The notes below the pieces were generated by a model that was not told where the DNA came from, did not search any database, and saw only the letters and a program-made list of their open reading frames with translations. Positions 28,604 through 38,289 of a stretch of DNA of 64,000 nt are shown here, in pieces. The stretch's first letter is position 1, and the number at the start of each line of letters is the position of its first letter. Source of the DNA: Enterobacter hormaechei ATCC 49162 (GTDB lineage: Bacteria; Pseudomonadota; Gammaproteobacteria; Enterobacterales; Enterobacteriaceae); assembly GCF_001875655.1 (NCBI RefSeq), contig NZ_MKEQ01000001.1, positions 2,976,001 to 3,040,000 of the forward strand, read 5' to 3'. The position numbers and the translations under genes were made by a program.

Positions 28604-28915
28604 ATGCTATTCATTGAAACGGATATTTTCACAGAAGACGTCAAAACGTTACTGGATGACGACGAATATCATAGGTTCCAGATATTCCTGGCTACGCAAC
28701 CGGAGTACGGCGATCTTATCCAGAATACGGGAGGCCTGCGAAAGATTCGCTGGCTTGCTGGCGGTAAGGGGAAGCGTGGTGGAGTCAGAGTCATCTATTT
28801 TCATCGTACGCGTGAGTTTGAAATCAGGTTGCTGCTCATTTATCGCAAAGGGATCAAAGATGACCTGTCCGCGAGGGAGAAAGCCATTCTGAAAAAGATG
28901 ATAGAGAGGTGGTAA
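28604..28915 (+). CDS. HigB2/RelE-family toxin
   Basis: 103 residues. The block NTGGLRKIRW, then GKGKRGGVRVIYFHR and LLLIYRKG, are diagnostic of the HigB2 branch of RelE-type ribosome-dependent mRNA nucleases; basic residues in the KGKRGG loop and the terminal RW are conserved. Toxin-first order with the antitoxin start abutting the stop (TAAATG) is typical of higBA. The pair occupies the place of yiiE-yiiF of E. coli. Activity and target are inferred from family. Confidence 0.88.
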   Translation: MLFIETDIFTEDVKTLLDDDEYHRFQIFLATQPEYGDLIQNTGGLRKIRWLAGGKGKRGGVRVIYFHRTREFEIRLLLIYRKGIKDDLSAREKAILKKMIERW

Positions 28916-29206
28916 ATGGAGAAGGCGCTGTTTGAGCGATTAACCCAAAGCATTGCGCAAATGAACGAAATTGCCGAGGGCCAACGCGAGCCGTCGCGTA
29001 CGTTTCAAATCGATGCGATGAAAATTAAAGAAATCCGTCAGGCATCCGGTCTATCACAGAGTAAATTCGCGAATCTCATCTCTGTCAGTGTTGATACGTT
29101 GCGTAACTGGGAGCAGGGCAGACGCTCACCTACAGGCCCAGCCAAAGCGCTATTGCGCGCCATTGCTAACGACCCTCAACATGTCATCACTGCGCTATCG
29201 CAGTAA
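28916..29206 (+). CDS. HigA2/NadS-like antitoxin with Xre helix-turn-helix
   Basis: 96 residues. The N-terminal third is helical and probably wraps the toxin. The C-terminal part is an Xre-type helix-turn-helix (KIKEIRQASGLSQSKFANLI, then SVDTLRNWEQGRRSPTGPA) as in HigA2 of Vibrio. It neutralises the toxin and probably represses the shared promoter through the 17-bp palindrome. Its start follows the toxin stop without a gap, so translation is probably coupled. It is convergent with fdhE. Confidence 0.88.
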   Translation: MEKALFERLTQSIAQMNEIAEGQREPSRTFQIDAMKIKEIRQASGLSQSKFANLISVSVDTLRNWEQGRRSPTGPAKALLRAIANDPQHVITALSQ

Positions 29207-29208
29207 AT

Positions 29209-29240
29209 AGCCCGGTTGCACAGAGGCTCACCGGGCTTTG
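29209..29240. terminator. Terminator between the antitoxin gene and fdhE
   Basis: AGCCCGGT pairs with ACCGGGCT across a 13-base loop, with a short T-run on the plus strand; it lies between convergent genes. Confidence 0.55.
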
Positions 29241-29247
29241 GTGGAGA

Positions 29248-30177
29248 TTACTCCCCTTCACCCGGGAACAGGAACGGGTTGATAGAGCTACGGGCAAAGC
29301 CCTCCTGCTCCATCTTCGCGTCCAGAATCAGCGAGGCGAGATCGTCGGCCACGGCTTCGACTTTCGGGTCTTTTTCCTGATACAGAATCTTCAGGTAGGT
29401 CCCGCAGTCGCCGCAGCTTTCAGCTTTCACCGCCGCATCTTCATTTTCCAGTGACCAGTAGTTCAGATCGCGGGTCTGCTCGCAGTTGCTGCACTTGATG
29501 CGCACCACATGCCACTCGGTTTCACACAGGTTGCAGTGCAGATAGCGCAGCCCCTGCGTGGTGCCAATCTGTACCATGCTGGAGACCGGCATTGAACCAC
29601 ACACCGGGCAGAACTGGCGCGCTTCGCCGTATTCGGCGCGGGCTTTGCCCGGGATCAGGCTCGCCATTTGTGCCCAGTAGAGTGACAGCGCAGCCCAGAT
29701 GAACGGCGCTTTATCGCTGCTGACCAGCGAGAAGTCAGACGCGAACAGCGCGCTCGCCATCTCTTCCAGCTCCTGATCGGAGGCTTTTTCCAGGTTCTCA
29801 ATGACCGCCAGCGCCGTGCCGCTCATCTCGGGCTTCAGCTCGGCAATCAGGGAATGCAGCAGCTTATGCCAGTGCTTGTCACGCGGCAGGACGTGAATAT
29901 CCAGCGGCGGCTTGCCCTGCTCGCTGGCTTCCTTAATGCGTGCGGTCAGGTCCATTTGCAGTGGGTGGTCGTACAGCACCACTTCCTGCGCATGGGCGAC
30001 CAGCGCGGCAAAACGCAGAAAATCGCCCAGCGGGTTGTTCTCTGCCAGCTCGCGCAGACGCTCTGCGCGGCGGTTGTAGAGGTTCTTGAGTCTGGGGAAT
30101 AACAACGGCGGAATATACTCCGCCGTACGTTTCTCGCTCGACCCCAGCTCATCTTGCGGGATTATGCGAATACTCAT
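29248..30177 (-). CDS. fdhE: Formate dehydrogenase accessory protein FdhE
   Basis: 309 residues, the E. coli length. Four CXXC motifs form two rubredoxin-like metal sites: CPVCG, CNLC, CSNC and CGDC. FdhE is a cytoplasmic factor needed to mature the respiratory formate dehydrogenases FdnGHI and FdoGHI. Its start overlaps the fdoI stop by four bases, so it is the last gene of the fdoGHI-fdhE operon. Confidence 0.95.
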   Translation of the reverse strand: MSIRIIPQDELGSSEKRTAEYIPPLLFPRLKNLYNRRAERLRELAENNPLGDFLRFAALVAHAQEVVLYDHPLQMDLTARIKEASEQGKPPLDIHVLPRDKHWHKLLHSLIAELKPEMSGTALAVIENLEKASDQELEEMASALFASDFSLVSSDKAPFIWAALSLYWAQMASLIPGKARAEYGEARQFCPVCGSMPVSSMVQIGTTQGLRYLHCNLCETEWHVVRIKCSNCEQTRDLNYWSLENEDAAVKAESCGDCGTYLKILYQEKDPKVEAVADDLASLILDAKMEQEGFARSSINPFLFPGEGE

Positions 30178-30809
30178 TCAGATGACTTTTCCTGTTTCTG
30201 GCGGACTTCACGGTACCAGCGCGGGTGATGTTTCTTCGCCCACGTACTGGTTACCCATCCTTCCACCATCGCGGTAATGGTGCCTTTCACCCAGAGGGCG
30301 GCGTAAATATGCACCATGATAACCACAATTAACGCCACTGCGGCAAATGAATGCAGCATCAGCGCAAATCGGATCACCGGGATTGAGAAAGCAGGCGCAA
30401 AGTACGGACGCCAGATGATCACGCCGCTCACCAGCAACAGGACCAGGAAGATAATCGCCGCCCAGAATACGCATTTCTGGCCGAAGTTATAACGCCCGGT
30501 GTCACCCACTTCCTCGTTGACGACGATCTTACGAATATTCTTCGCCCAAAAGATATCATCCCGATTGATTAGGTTATGGTGCCAGTAGCGGAAAAACATG
30601 ATGATAAACGAGGCAAACATCACCACACCCACGAACGGGTGAAGGATGCGCGCCAGCTGCGGCGTACCCAGTATCTGCATCAGCCAGTTGAAGGACGGGA
30701 AGAAGAATCCCAGCCCGCTTATCGCCGCCAGCATGAAGCAGAAGGCGGTGACCCAGTGGTTGATGCGTTCCGGCGCGGTGTAGCGCACGATGGTGTCACG
30801 TTTTCTCAT
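30174..30809 (-). CDS. fdoI: Formate dehydrogenase-O, cytochrome b556 subunit
   Basis: 211 residues, four membrane helices with haem-ligand histidines ([30 protein letters not shown]). It anchors the enzyme in the inner membrane and passes electrons from formate to quinone. The start overlaps the fdoH stop by four bases. Confidence 0.95.
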   Translation of the reverse strand: MRKRDTIVRYTAPERINHWVTAFCFMLAAISGLGFFFPSFNWLMQILGTPQLARILHPFVGVVMFASFIIMFFRYWHHNLINRDDIFWAKNIRKIVVNEEVGDTGRYNFGQKCVFWAAIIFLVLLLVSGVIIWRPYFAPAFSIPVIRFALMLHSFAAVALIVVIMVHIYAALWVKGTITAMVEGWVTSTWAKKHHPRWYREVRQKQEKSSE

Positions 30810-31708
30810 TTGCGCACCTCGTCTTTCTCTTCATGCAGGTTGTCGTCTTCCTCTTCCGCGCGGTTCGGACCAACGCCGACGTAGTGGAAGATGCTCGCTG
30901 CGAAGGTGGCAGCAAAACCGACCGCTGCCAGCGGTTTCCAGATGCCTTTCCAGAACTTCACGGTGGCGCTGATTTCCGGGTTCTCCGGCAGGCCGTGATA
31001 CAGATTCGGCTTGTCGGCGTGGTGCAGCACGTACATCACGTGCGTACCGCCCACCCCGGCTGGATCGTACAGGCCCGCGTTGTCGTAACCACGGGTTTTC
31101 AGCTCGCCCACGCGCTCTGCCGCCAGCGTTTTCATATCCTCTTTGGAGCCAAAGTGGATAGCGCCGGTTGGGCAGGTCTTCACGCACGCTGGCTCCTGAC
31201 CGACATTGACGCGGTCAACGCACAGCGTACATTTGTAGACGCGGTTGTCTTCCGGGTTCATGCGCGGCACGTCGAACGGACAGCCCGCGATGCAGTAGCC
31301 GCAGCCAATGCACTGCTCGGACTGGAAGTCGACGATGCCGTTGGCATACTGAATGATAGCCCCTTCTGACGGACACGCCTTCAGACAGCCCGGATCCGCA
31401 CAGTGCATACAGCCGTCTTTGCGGATAAGCCATTCCAGTTTGTCGTTCTGCTCCACTTCCGAGAAACGCATTACCGTCCAGGACTTGGCGGTCAGGTCCG
31501 CCGGGTTGTCGTACACCCCGACGTTGTGACCCACTTCGTCACGGATGTCGTTCCACTCTGAACAGGCCACCTGACAGGCTTTACAGCCGATACAGGTGGT
31601 CACGTCGATAAGCTTGGCCACTTCCTGCTGGTGGTCCCGCGCCTGAGGCGCGGGCGTGAAACCGTTAGTCGCGGAACGACGGATAATGTCCTGAGATTGA
31701 TAAGCCAT
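30806..31708 (-). CDS. fdoH: Formate dehydrogenase-O, iron-sulfur subunit
   Basis: 300 residues with four 4Fe-4S cysteine clusters: [35 protein letters not shown] and CTLC...CVKTC. One C-terminal membrane helix ([17 protein letters not shown]) is followed by an acidic-basic tail. It transfers electrons between FdoG and FdoI. It is 12 bp downstream of fdoG. Confidence 0.96.
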   Translation of the reverse strand: MAYQSQDIIRRSATNGFTPAPQARDHQQEVAKLIDVTTCIGCKACQVACSEWNDIRDEVGHNVGVYDNPADLTAKSWTVMRFSEVEQNDKLEWLIRKDGCMHCADPGCLKACPSEGAIIQYANGIVDFQSEQCIGCGYCIAGCPFDVPRMNPEDNRVYKCTLCVDRVNVGQEPACVKTCPTGAIHFGSKEDMKTLAAERVGELKTRGYDNAGLYDPAGVGGTHVMYVLHHADKPNLYHGLPENPEISATVKFWKGIWKPLAAVGFAATFAASIFHYVGVGPNRAEEEDDNLHEEKDEVRK

Positions 31709-31720
31709 AAGTCGTCTCCG

Positions 31721-34700
31721 TTACACCTTTTCCACGTTCACGAGGAAGGCCTTAAACTCCGGCGTCTGCGTGTTCGCATCACCGACGAACGGCGTCAGGG
31801 TGTTCGCAATGAACCCTTTCTTCGCCACGCCCTCGTAACCCCAGTGAATCGGAATACCGATGGTATCCACCTGCTGACCGTGAACGTTCAGCGTGCGAAT
31901 ACGCTTGGTCACCACCGCCTTGGCTTTAATGTAGCCGCGGTTAGAGGAGACCTTCACGGTATCACCATGGGCAATGCCGAGTTTGTTCGCCAGCTTCTCG
32001 CCGATCTCCACAAACTGTTCCGGCTGCGCGATGGCGTTAAGCAGCGCGTGCTTGGTCCAGTAGTGGAAGTGCTCGGTCAGACGGTAAGTGGTGCCGACAT
32101 ACGGGAACTTGTCCTTTTTACCCAGCGCGTCAAAATCGCTCTTGAAGATACGGGCTGCCGGGTTAGAGACCACGTTCGGGTGCAGCGGGTTAGTGCCCAG
32201 CGGCGTCTCAAACGGCTCATAGTGTTCCGGGAACGGTCCTTCCGCCATCTTATCGATAGCAAACAGACGCCCCATCCCTTCAGGCTGCATGATAAACGGC
32301 CCGACGTCGCTGCCTGGTGCGGCAGTGCTGTAGTCCGGAATATCCACGCCGCCCCATTTCGCGCCGTCCCACTTCAGAAGCTGACGCTTCGGATCCCACG
32401 GGTTGCCCTGCGGGTCAGCGGATGCGCGGTTATAGAGGATGCGGCGGTTGAGCGGCCATGCCCATGCCCAGCCCAGCGTATTGCCGAGGCCCGACGGATC
32501 GGCGTTGTCGCGGTTGGCCATCTGGTTGCCTTTCGGCGTCCAGCTACCGGCAAAGATCCAGCAGCCGCTGGAGGTTGTACCGTCATCACGCAGGTGCGCG
32601 AAGGTGCTGAGCTGATCGCCTTTCTTCGCCAGCACGGTACCGGTCGCCGGGTCGATAACGTCCGCCAGTGCCTTACCGTTGCTCTCCATCGCCACTTCTT
32701 CCGGCGACGGATTCTCTGGCGTCGAGTAGTTCCAGGTCATGTTCAGTACAGGCTCAGGCGTTGCACCGCCTTCAGCCGCGTACATTTTACGCAGGCGTAA
32801 GAAGATACCGGCCAGGATCTCGCCGTCGTTCATGGCGATGCCCGGGGCATCCGCGCCTTTCCAGTGCCACTGCAACCAGCGGCCGGAGTTGACGATAGAC
32901 CCGTTCTCTTCCGCGAAGCAGGTAGACGGCAGACGGAACACTTCGGTCTGAATCTTCGATGGGTCGACATCATTCGACTCACCGTGGTTCTGCCAGAACG
33001 TGGACGTTTCGGTATTGAGCGGGTCAATCGTGACCAGGAACTTCAGCTTCGACAGAGACTCGACAACCTTGTTCTTGTTCGGGAACGACGCTACCGGGTT
33101 AAAGCCCTGGCAGATATAGCCGTTAACCTGGCCCTGGTGCATCATTTCGAAGTACTGGAGTACGTCGTAACCTTTGTCCCACTTCGGCAGCCAGTCAAAG
33201 CCCCAGCTGTTATCAGCGGTCGCTTTGTCGCCGTAGAAGGCTTTCATCAGCGAGACGAAGAACTTCGGATAATTGCCCCAGTAGTTGACCTGGCCTTCGA
33301 GCAGCGGTTTTGGCGTGCTGGCCGTGAGGTAGGTTTGCAGGTCGGTCTGTTTCTCGTTTGGCAGGTTCATGTAACCCGTCAGGCTTTGCGACAGCAGACC
33401 AAGGTCGGTCAGACCCTGAATGTTAGAGTGGCCACGCAGGGCGTTCACGCCGCCGCCTGCCATCCCCATGTTGCCGAGGAGCAGCTGAACCATTGCCATG
33501 GTACGGATGTTCTGCGCGCCGATGGAGTGCTGCGTCCAGCCGAGGGCATACAGGAACGACGCGGTTTTGTCCTTCGCGCTGGTCTCCGCGATCAGCTCGC
33601 ACACCTTCAGGAAGTCTGCCTTCGGCGTCCCACAGATGTTTTCCACAACGTCCGGCGTATAGCGGGATACGTGCTCTTTCAGCAGGTTCCACACGCAGCG
33701 CGGGTGTTGCAGGGTGGTGTCGCGCTTCGCAAAGCCGTTTTCGTCCAGCTCGTAGTTCCAGCTGGTTTTGTCGTATTTGCGTTTTTCGGCGTCGTAACCG
33801 CTGAACAGACCATCGTCGAAGCTGTAGTCCTCACGCACGATCAGGCTGGCGTTGGTATAGGCTTCGGTGTATTCGCGGTTGTATTTTTCGTTAGTCATCA
33901 GGTACAGCAATACGCCTGACAGGAAAGTGATGTCAGTACCTGAACGAATAGGGGTGTAGAAATCCGCCACTGACGCCGTACGCGTAAAGCGGGGATCGAT
34001 CACAATCAGTTTCGCACCGTTGTGGATTTTGGCTTCCATCGCCCAGCGGAACCCGACCGGGTGCGCTTCAGCGGCGTTACCACCCATCACCACGACAAGG
34101 TTGGCGTTTTTGATGTCGACCCAGTGGTTGGTCATCGCACCGCGACCAAATGTTGGAGCAAGACTTGCTACCGTTGGTCCGTGTCAGACACGCGCCTGGT
34201 TGTCGACCGCGAGCATACCGAGTGCGCGCGTAAATTTCTGGGTTAAATAGCCGGTTTCGTTACTGGACGCAGACGCACACAGCATGCCGGTGGAGAGCCA
34301 GCGGTTGACGGTGGTGCCTTCGGCATTCTTCGCGATAAAGTTGGCATCGCGGTCTTCTTTCATCAGCTTAGCGATGCGATCAAACGCCTCTTCCCAGCTG
34401 ATTTGCTGCCATTTGTCAGAGCCTGGAGCGCGATACTCAGGAAACTTCAGGCGGCTTTCGGAGTGGATAAAATCTACCAGACCGGCCCCTTTCGGACACA
34501 GCGCACCACGGTTGACCGGATGATCCGGATCGCCTTCAATGTGGAAAATGGATGCTTTGGCGTTTTTCGCACCGTCGCCGAGGCTATACATTAACAGCCC
34601 ACAGCCGACGGAGCAGTACGTACAGGTGTTACGGGTTTCGCGGGTGCGCAGCAGTTTATACTGCCGTGTTTCCGCCAGCGCTACACCGGGCGCAAAGCCC

Positions 34701-34771
34701 AGTGCCGCCGCCGTGGTGCCTGCCATACCGCCAGCGCAGATCTTAAAGAACTGCCTTCTGCTGACCTGCAT
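31721..34771 (-). CDS. fdoG: Formate dehydrogenase-O, selenocysteine-containing catalytic subunit
   Basis: 1016 residues when the in-frame TGA at 34184-34186 is read as selenocysteine. The sequence around it is NQARV-Sec-HGPTVASL as in E. coli FdoG/FdnG. A twin-arginine signal (SRRQFFK, then a hydrophobic stretch to ALA) shows Tat export to the periplasmic face. The N-terminal 4Fe-4S site (CTYCSVGCGLL) and the molybdopterin-guanine-dinucleotide domains are intact (GGNAAEAHPVGFRWAME). It oxidises formate to carbon dioxide in aerobic and nitrate-respiring cells. A plain stop at the TGA would leave two partial proteins in the same frame, which argues for recoding. Confidence 0.97.
34147..34186 (-). 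promoter_or_regulatory. Selenocysteine UGA and SECIS element in fdoG
   Basis: Just after the TGA the minus strand reads CACGGACCAACGGTAGCAAG, then TCTTGCTCC; AGCAAG and CTTGCT form the apical hairpin recognised by SelB in the E. coli formate dehydrogenase mRNAs. SelABCD genes are outside the window. Confidence 0.85.
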
Positions 34772-34960
34772 GGGTCACTCCTTGGTTCATTACGACATTG
34801 CTATGTAGTTTTACTTTGCGGTTGAGAATTAACCGCAAAGGAGAAAAATTTGCGTTAATCCCTCATTTCTCCGAGGGATAAGCCCAGAATACCACAATGT
34901 CGGTACGCCTGTTCCAACGGCGTTAAAACAAAGTGAACGTATTATCACGGCATTGATTAT

Positions 34961-34985
34961 AAAATGTGATACTAATCACATTTTT
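34961..34985. promoter_or_regulatory. CRP-type site in the fdoG-fdhD intergenic region
   Basis: The 371-bp gap between divergent fdoG and fdhD holds TGTGATACTAATCACA (34965-34980), a perfect TGTGA-N6-TCACA inverted repeat flanked by A and T runs. It matches the CRP consensus; an FNR site would read TTGAT-N4-ATCAA, so CRP is favoured. Which of the two genes it serves cannot be told from sequence. Confidence 0.7.
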
Positions 34986-35142
34986 CCCTGCGCATGTTAA
35001 AGAGGTGTAGCAGGCGACCGGTTGCACCCCTCCGTATTGAGTAGGAGAATGGTCGCTGAAAAATTGATCCATACTATGCGTAAGGTCTGCCGTTTGTGTT
35101 GCAATAGCAGGCTCACTTCCGTGGTTGTTCAGGAATACCGTC

Positions 35143-35979
35143 GTGTCTAAACAAAACCGTGCTACCCACATGTCGCCACTGCCTGCGGGCATTGTGGAAC
35201 TGTCGGTACACAGACCGCCTCACATTTCACATGCCACGCCAGATTTTCTGGCGCAAGAAGTTCCCGTTGCCCTGGTATACAACGGGATTTCGCATGTGGT
35301 GATGATGGCCTCACCAAAAGATCTTGAGCTGTTCGCCATGGGTTTTTCCCTCTCGGAAGGCATCATTGCGCATCCGCAGGAGATCTACGGCATGGACGTG
35401 GTTCAGGCCTGCAATGGTCTTGAAGTTCAAATTGAACTTTCGAGTCGTCGCTTTATGGGGCTGAAAGAGCGCCGCCGGGCGCTGGCCGGACGTACCGGCT
35501 GCGGCGTGTGCGGCGTTGAACAGCTTAACGATATCGGCAAACCGATTATCCCGCTGCCATTCACCCAGACCTTTAACCTGGCGCATCTTGACCGGGCGCT
35601 TGAGCACCTGAACGACGTGCAACCCATCGGCCAGCTCAGCGGCTGCACGCACGCGGCGGCGTGGGTGTCGCCGTCAGGGGATATTGCCGGAGGGCATGAG
35701 GACGTGGGCCGCCACGTCGCGCTGGACAAGCTGTTAGGCCGCCGCGCTCGGGAAAGCAACGTCTGGCAGCAGGGCGCGGCGTTAGTCTCCAGCCGCGCCA
35801 GCTATGAGATGGTGCAAAAGTCCGCGATGTGCGGTGTGGAGATCTTGTTTGCGGTGTCAGCGGCAACCACGCTGGCGGTGGAGGTGGCGGAGCGCTGCAA
35901 CCTGACGCTGGTGGGGTTCTGCAAGCCGGGAAGGGCAACAATTTATACCCATCCACAGCGGTTATTGGTTGATCAGTAA
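35143..35979 (+). CDS. fdhD: Formate dehydrogenase sulfurtransferase FdhD
   Basis: 278 residues. It carries sulfur from IscS to the molybdenum cofactor of formate dehydrogenases. The conserved core runs from [20 protein letters not shown] through the cysteine loop [26 protein letters not shown] and [20 protein letters not shown] chose a GTG start ([12 protein letters not shown]) because AGGA lies eight bases upstream; an in-frame ATG six codons earlier lacks one. The N-terminal 40 residues differ from E. coli, as is usual for the family. Confidence 0.95.
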   Translation: MSKQNRATHMSPLPAGIVELSVHRPPHISHATPDFLAQEVPVALVYNGISHVVMMASPKDLELFAMGFSLSEGIIAHPQEIYGMDVVQACNGLEVQIELSSRRFMGLKERRRALAGRTGCGVCGVEQLNDIGKPIIPLPFTQTFNLAHLDRALEHLNDVQPIGQLSGCTHAAAWVSPSGDIAGGHEDVGRHVALDKLLGRRARESNVWQQGAALVSSRASYEMVQKSAMCGVEILFAVSAATTLAVEVAERCNLTLVGFCKPGRATIYTHPQRLLVDQ

Positions 35980-36094
35980 TTTTGAATGATTATGGCAAAT
36001 CCTTCCGCTATCAGTTGGCCGGGATGAGGACTAATATTTATCTCATCAAGGCACGGTGCCTTACCAAAACAACTTAACGAAAGGGTTAAAACAC

Positions 36095-36307
36095 ATGAAT
36101 AGCATCAAAACTTTTGTCGCTGTAATCGCTCTGGCTACGTCTTTCGGTTCTTTCGCTGCGCAGACAGTGACCGCATCCTCCTCTACGCTGGATGGTGCTG
36201 AAGCTAAAATTGCCGCACAGGCTCAGGAAGCGGGCGCGTCATCCTACAAAATTACCCAGGCATTCACCGGTAACCGCGTACACATGACCGCTGAACTGAA
36301 CAAATAA
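36095..36307 (+). CDS. Small periplasmic DUF1471 (YhcN/BhsA-like) protein
   Basis: 70 residues with a signal peptide (MNSIKTFVAVIALATSFGSFA|AQT) and a mature part of about 48 residues ending GNRVHMTAELNK, the DUF1471 pattern. Members such as BhsA, McbA and YhcN respond to stress and affect biofilm. The exact orthologue is not clear to me. The ATG is preceded by AAAGGG. A terminator follows, so it is probably a single-gene transcript. Confidence 0.8.
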   Translation: MNSIKTFVAVIALATSFGSFAAQTVTASSSTLDGAEAKIAAQAQEAGASSYKITQAFTGNRVHMTAELNK

Positions 36308-36319
36308 GTCAATTAGCCA

Positions 36320-36362
36320 CTGTCCCCTGCTCTTCGGAGCAGGGACAGGTTGTACTTTTTTT
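36320..36362 (+). terminator. Terminator after the DUF1471 gene
   Basis: CTGTCCCCTGCTC, loop TTCG, GAGCAGGGACAG, then TTGTAC and a seven-T run. Confidence 0.8.
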
Positions 36363-36794
36363 CCCCTGTATTTACCCCTCCTTCCTGTTTCAATCGTCTG
36401 ATATTTCAACCCATAAGAAGATAGCCGTATCCTTCGGATATTACTTATTGTCTGAATAATAGATTCCTTATATCGTTTTCTTGATATACCGTCCCTGAAA
36501 AATATTTTGTTACATACATGATGCAAATGAATGGTCTTACCAGTTTGCTATTTACATTATAGCGGTGAATGGTTATATCGGTTTTAAGCCTGTGCTTCGC
36601 GGTTACATATAGAAATAAATAATAATCCAGTCCTGACAATAAGGAAATCCTCGGGCGTTAATCCTAAAGAGATTTTGAGTCATTGATCGCGCTTATTCGT
36701 GATGGTATTTTCGGCAACAATATTAAATCACCAACCCTAAAACCAAATGTTTTTCTTTTGGTTTTTTTGTATTTCACTCAAATAAGGAAATTAA
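36363..36794. promoter_or_regulatory. AT-rich leader region of the fimbrial operon
   Basis: About 430 bp with visibly lower GC than its neighbours and no convincing gene. It ends with a hairpin at 36739-36768 (AAAACCAAA, loop, TTTGGTTTT, T-run) that looks like an intrinsic terminator only 27 bp before the first fimbrial start. It could be an attenuator for the operon or the end of an unrecognised short RNA. AT-richness suggests H-NS silencing, as for many fimbrial operons; that is inference. Confidence 0.5.
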
Positions 36795-37499
36795 ATGAAC
36801 GCGATATTTAAAAAAGGAGTGCTGGCATCTGTACTGGCAGTAGCGGCTTCTTCTGCAATGGCGGCTTCCAGTATTGATATTCAGGTAACGGGAAAAATTT
36901 TACCCTCTTCCTGTACACCGGCATTTATTAGCGGCGGCGGTATTGCTGATTTCGGCACAATAAAAGTCGCTTCCCTGAATTCAACGACGGTCACGTCGCT
37001 GCCGGATGTGAAAATTATCCCGATCTCTATTACCTGCGAAGACGCGACCCGTATTGCGGTAACCTTTAACGATGCGCATGCTGACTCTGCGCCAACGGAA
37101 GATGTGCCTGCTTGGCCAGACTCAGACTTTGCGACTACCATGGATTATACCGCCGGACTTGGCATGTATAACGGCAAGCCGATTGGCACTTATTCACTCG
37201 GTATGCAGTTGACGAAGGGCGCTGTGACAAACGACGCCGGTGATGAGCTGTATCCAACCTACTCGTTTAATAACGGTTCAACTTGGGGTAATAAAGCAGG
37301 GAATCGTTATTTACAGCTTAAAACTAACAAAAGCGAAATCTATTCCTTCAGTTCAGAACTGGGTGGCACGCCTGTCCCACAAACCAAGGTTAACTTTAAC
37401 GTCGGTGTTGTCGCGGCGATTAACCCAACCAACGATTTAAAGATTACGGATGAAGCCAAGCTGGACGGTTTAACCAACGTTGAGTTGGTTTATCTGTAA
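36795..37499 (+). CDS. DUF1120 domain-containing fimbrial subunit-like protein
   Basis: 234 residues with a signal peptide ending AMA|ASS. The mature start SSIDIQVTGKILPSSCTPAF, then GGIADFGTI and PISITCEDATRIAVTFNDA, is the DUF1120 pattern, a family found beside chaperone-usher genes (for example yhcF in E. coli). Two cysteines (CTP, ITC) could form the usual pilin-like disulfide. As first gene before chaperone and usher it is probably the major secreted subunit. It has no close E. coli counterpart at this locus. Confidence 0.8.
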   Translation: MNAIFKKGVLASVLAVAASSAMAASSIDIQVTGKILPSSCTPAFISGGGIADFGTIKVASLNSTTVTSLPDVKIIPISITCEDATRIAVTFNDAHADSAPTEDVPAWPDSDFATTMDYTAGLGMYNGKPIGTYSLGMQLTKGAVTNDAGDELYPTYSFNNGSTWGNKAGNRYLQLKTNKSEIYSFSSELGGTPVPQTKVNFNVGVVAAINPTNDLKITDEAKLDGLTNVELVYL

Positions 37500-37575
37500 T
37501 CGCCCCACACGTTATGAAATACCCGGCACCTCACTCCGGTGAGGTGTCATTTATCAATATTAATGGACTAATATT

Positions 37576-38262
37576 ATGCTGTTTTTAAAAAGAACGCTGA
37601 TCTGTGCCTGCCTGCTGGCCTCATTCAACAGTATGGCTGCCGGAATGGTGCCGGATACCTCGCTGCGTATTGTCAATGAAGACGAGCAGGGAGGCAGCAT
37701 GGATGTCAAAAACACCGATGCTGAAGCTCAACTGCTTTACACTAAAATTATTGATCTCCCGGACGACCCAAAACCGGGCCTGATTGCCACGCAGCCGGTT
37801 GTGCGCGTAGATGCGGGTAAAACCCAGCGTGTGCGTTTTGTGCTGAAAAACAGCGCTGAGCCGCTGAAGGTGGAACATCTCAAGCGTGTCATTTTTACCG
37901 CCATCCCACAGCGCGAAAAAAACAAAGTTAAAGTGGTGTTTAGCCAGAACCTTCCTGTCATTATTCGCCCGGCTGGCCTGGCAGTAAATATCGAACCCTG
38001 GAAGGCCCTCACCTGGCAGATAAAAAATGGCAATGTCACGGTTGAAAATAATACGCCTTATGTTGTCCGGATTGAGCAAAAGGTAAAATTAATGGCGTCA
38101 GGAACGATTGCCAAACTGGATAAAGCCTATATCCTGCCTGGCGAAAAAATGACAGCCCGCGCGTCAGCCAAAATATCAGCATCCGAAAAACAAATCGAAA
38201 TCTATCCGGCAACGCGTTATGGCTATAAGGCTGGCACTTATATCGCCGACCTTAAGCAATAA
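37576..38262 (+). CDS. Fimbrial periplasmic chaperone
   Basis: 228 residues with a signal peptide (ends MAA|GMV). Pattern of the PapD-like immunoglobulin chaperones: PVVRVDAGKTQRVRFVLKN, EHLKRVIFTAIPQ, then VIIRPAGLAV and NNTPYVVRIEQ in the second domain, with LPGEKMTA near the end. It holds subunits unfolded-compatible by donor-strand complementation and delivers them to the usher encoded 27 bp downstream. Confidence 0.87.
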   Translation: MLFLKRTLICACLLASFNSMAAGMVPDTSLRIVNEDEQGGSMDVKNTDAEAQLLYTKIIDLPDDPKPGLIATQPVVRVDAGKTQRVRFVLKNSAEPLKVEHLKRVIFTAIPQREKNKVKVVFSQNLPVIIRPAGLAVNIEPWKALTWQIKNGNVTVENNTPYVVRIEQKVKLMASGTIAKLDKAYILPGEKMTARASAKISASEKQIEIYPATRYGYKAGTYIADLKQ

Positions 38263-38289
38263 AATCACTTAACGGTACATGGAGTAGTT

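Noticed and set aside
34184..34186. TGA in fdoG as a nonsense mutation or frameshift
   Set aside because: It sits at the known selenocysteine position with SECIS-like hairpin and the frame continues unchanged.
36445..36639. Short minus-strand open frames in the AT-rich fimbrial leader
   Set aside because: No start signals or recognisable protein features; expected by chance in AT-rich DNA.
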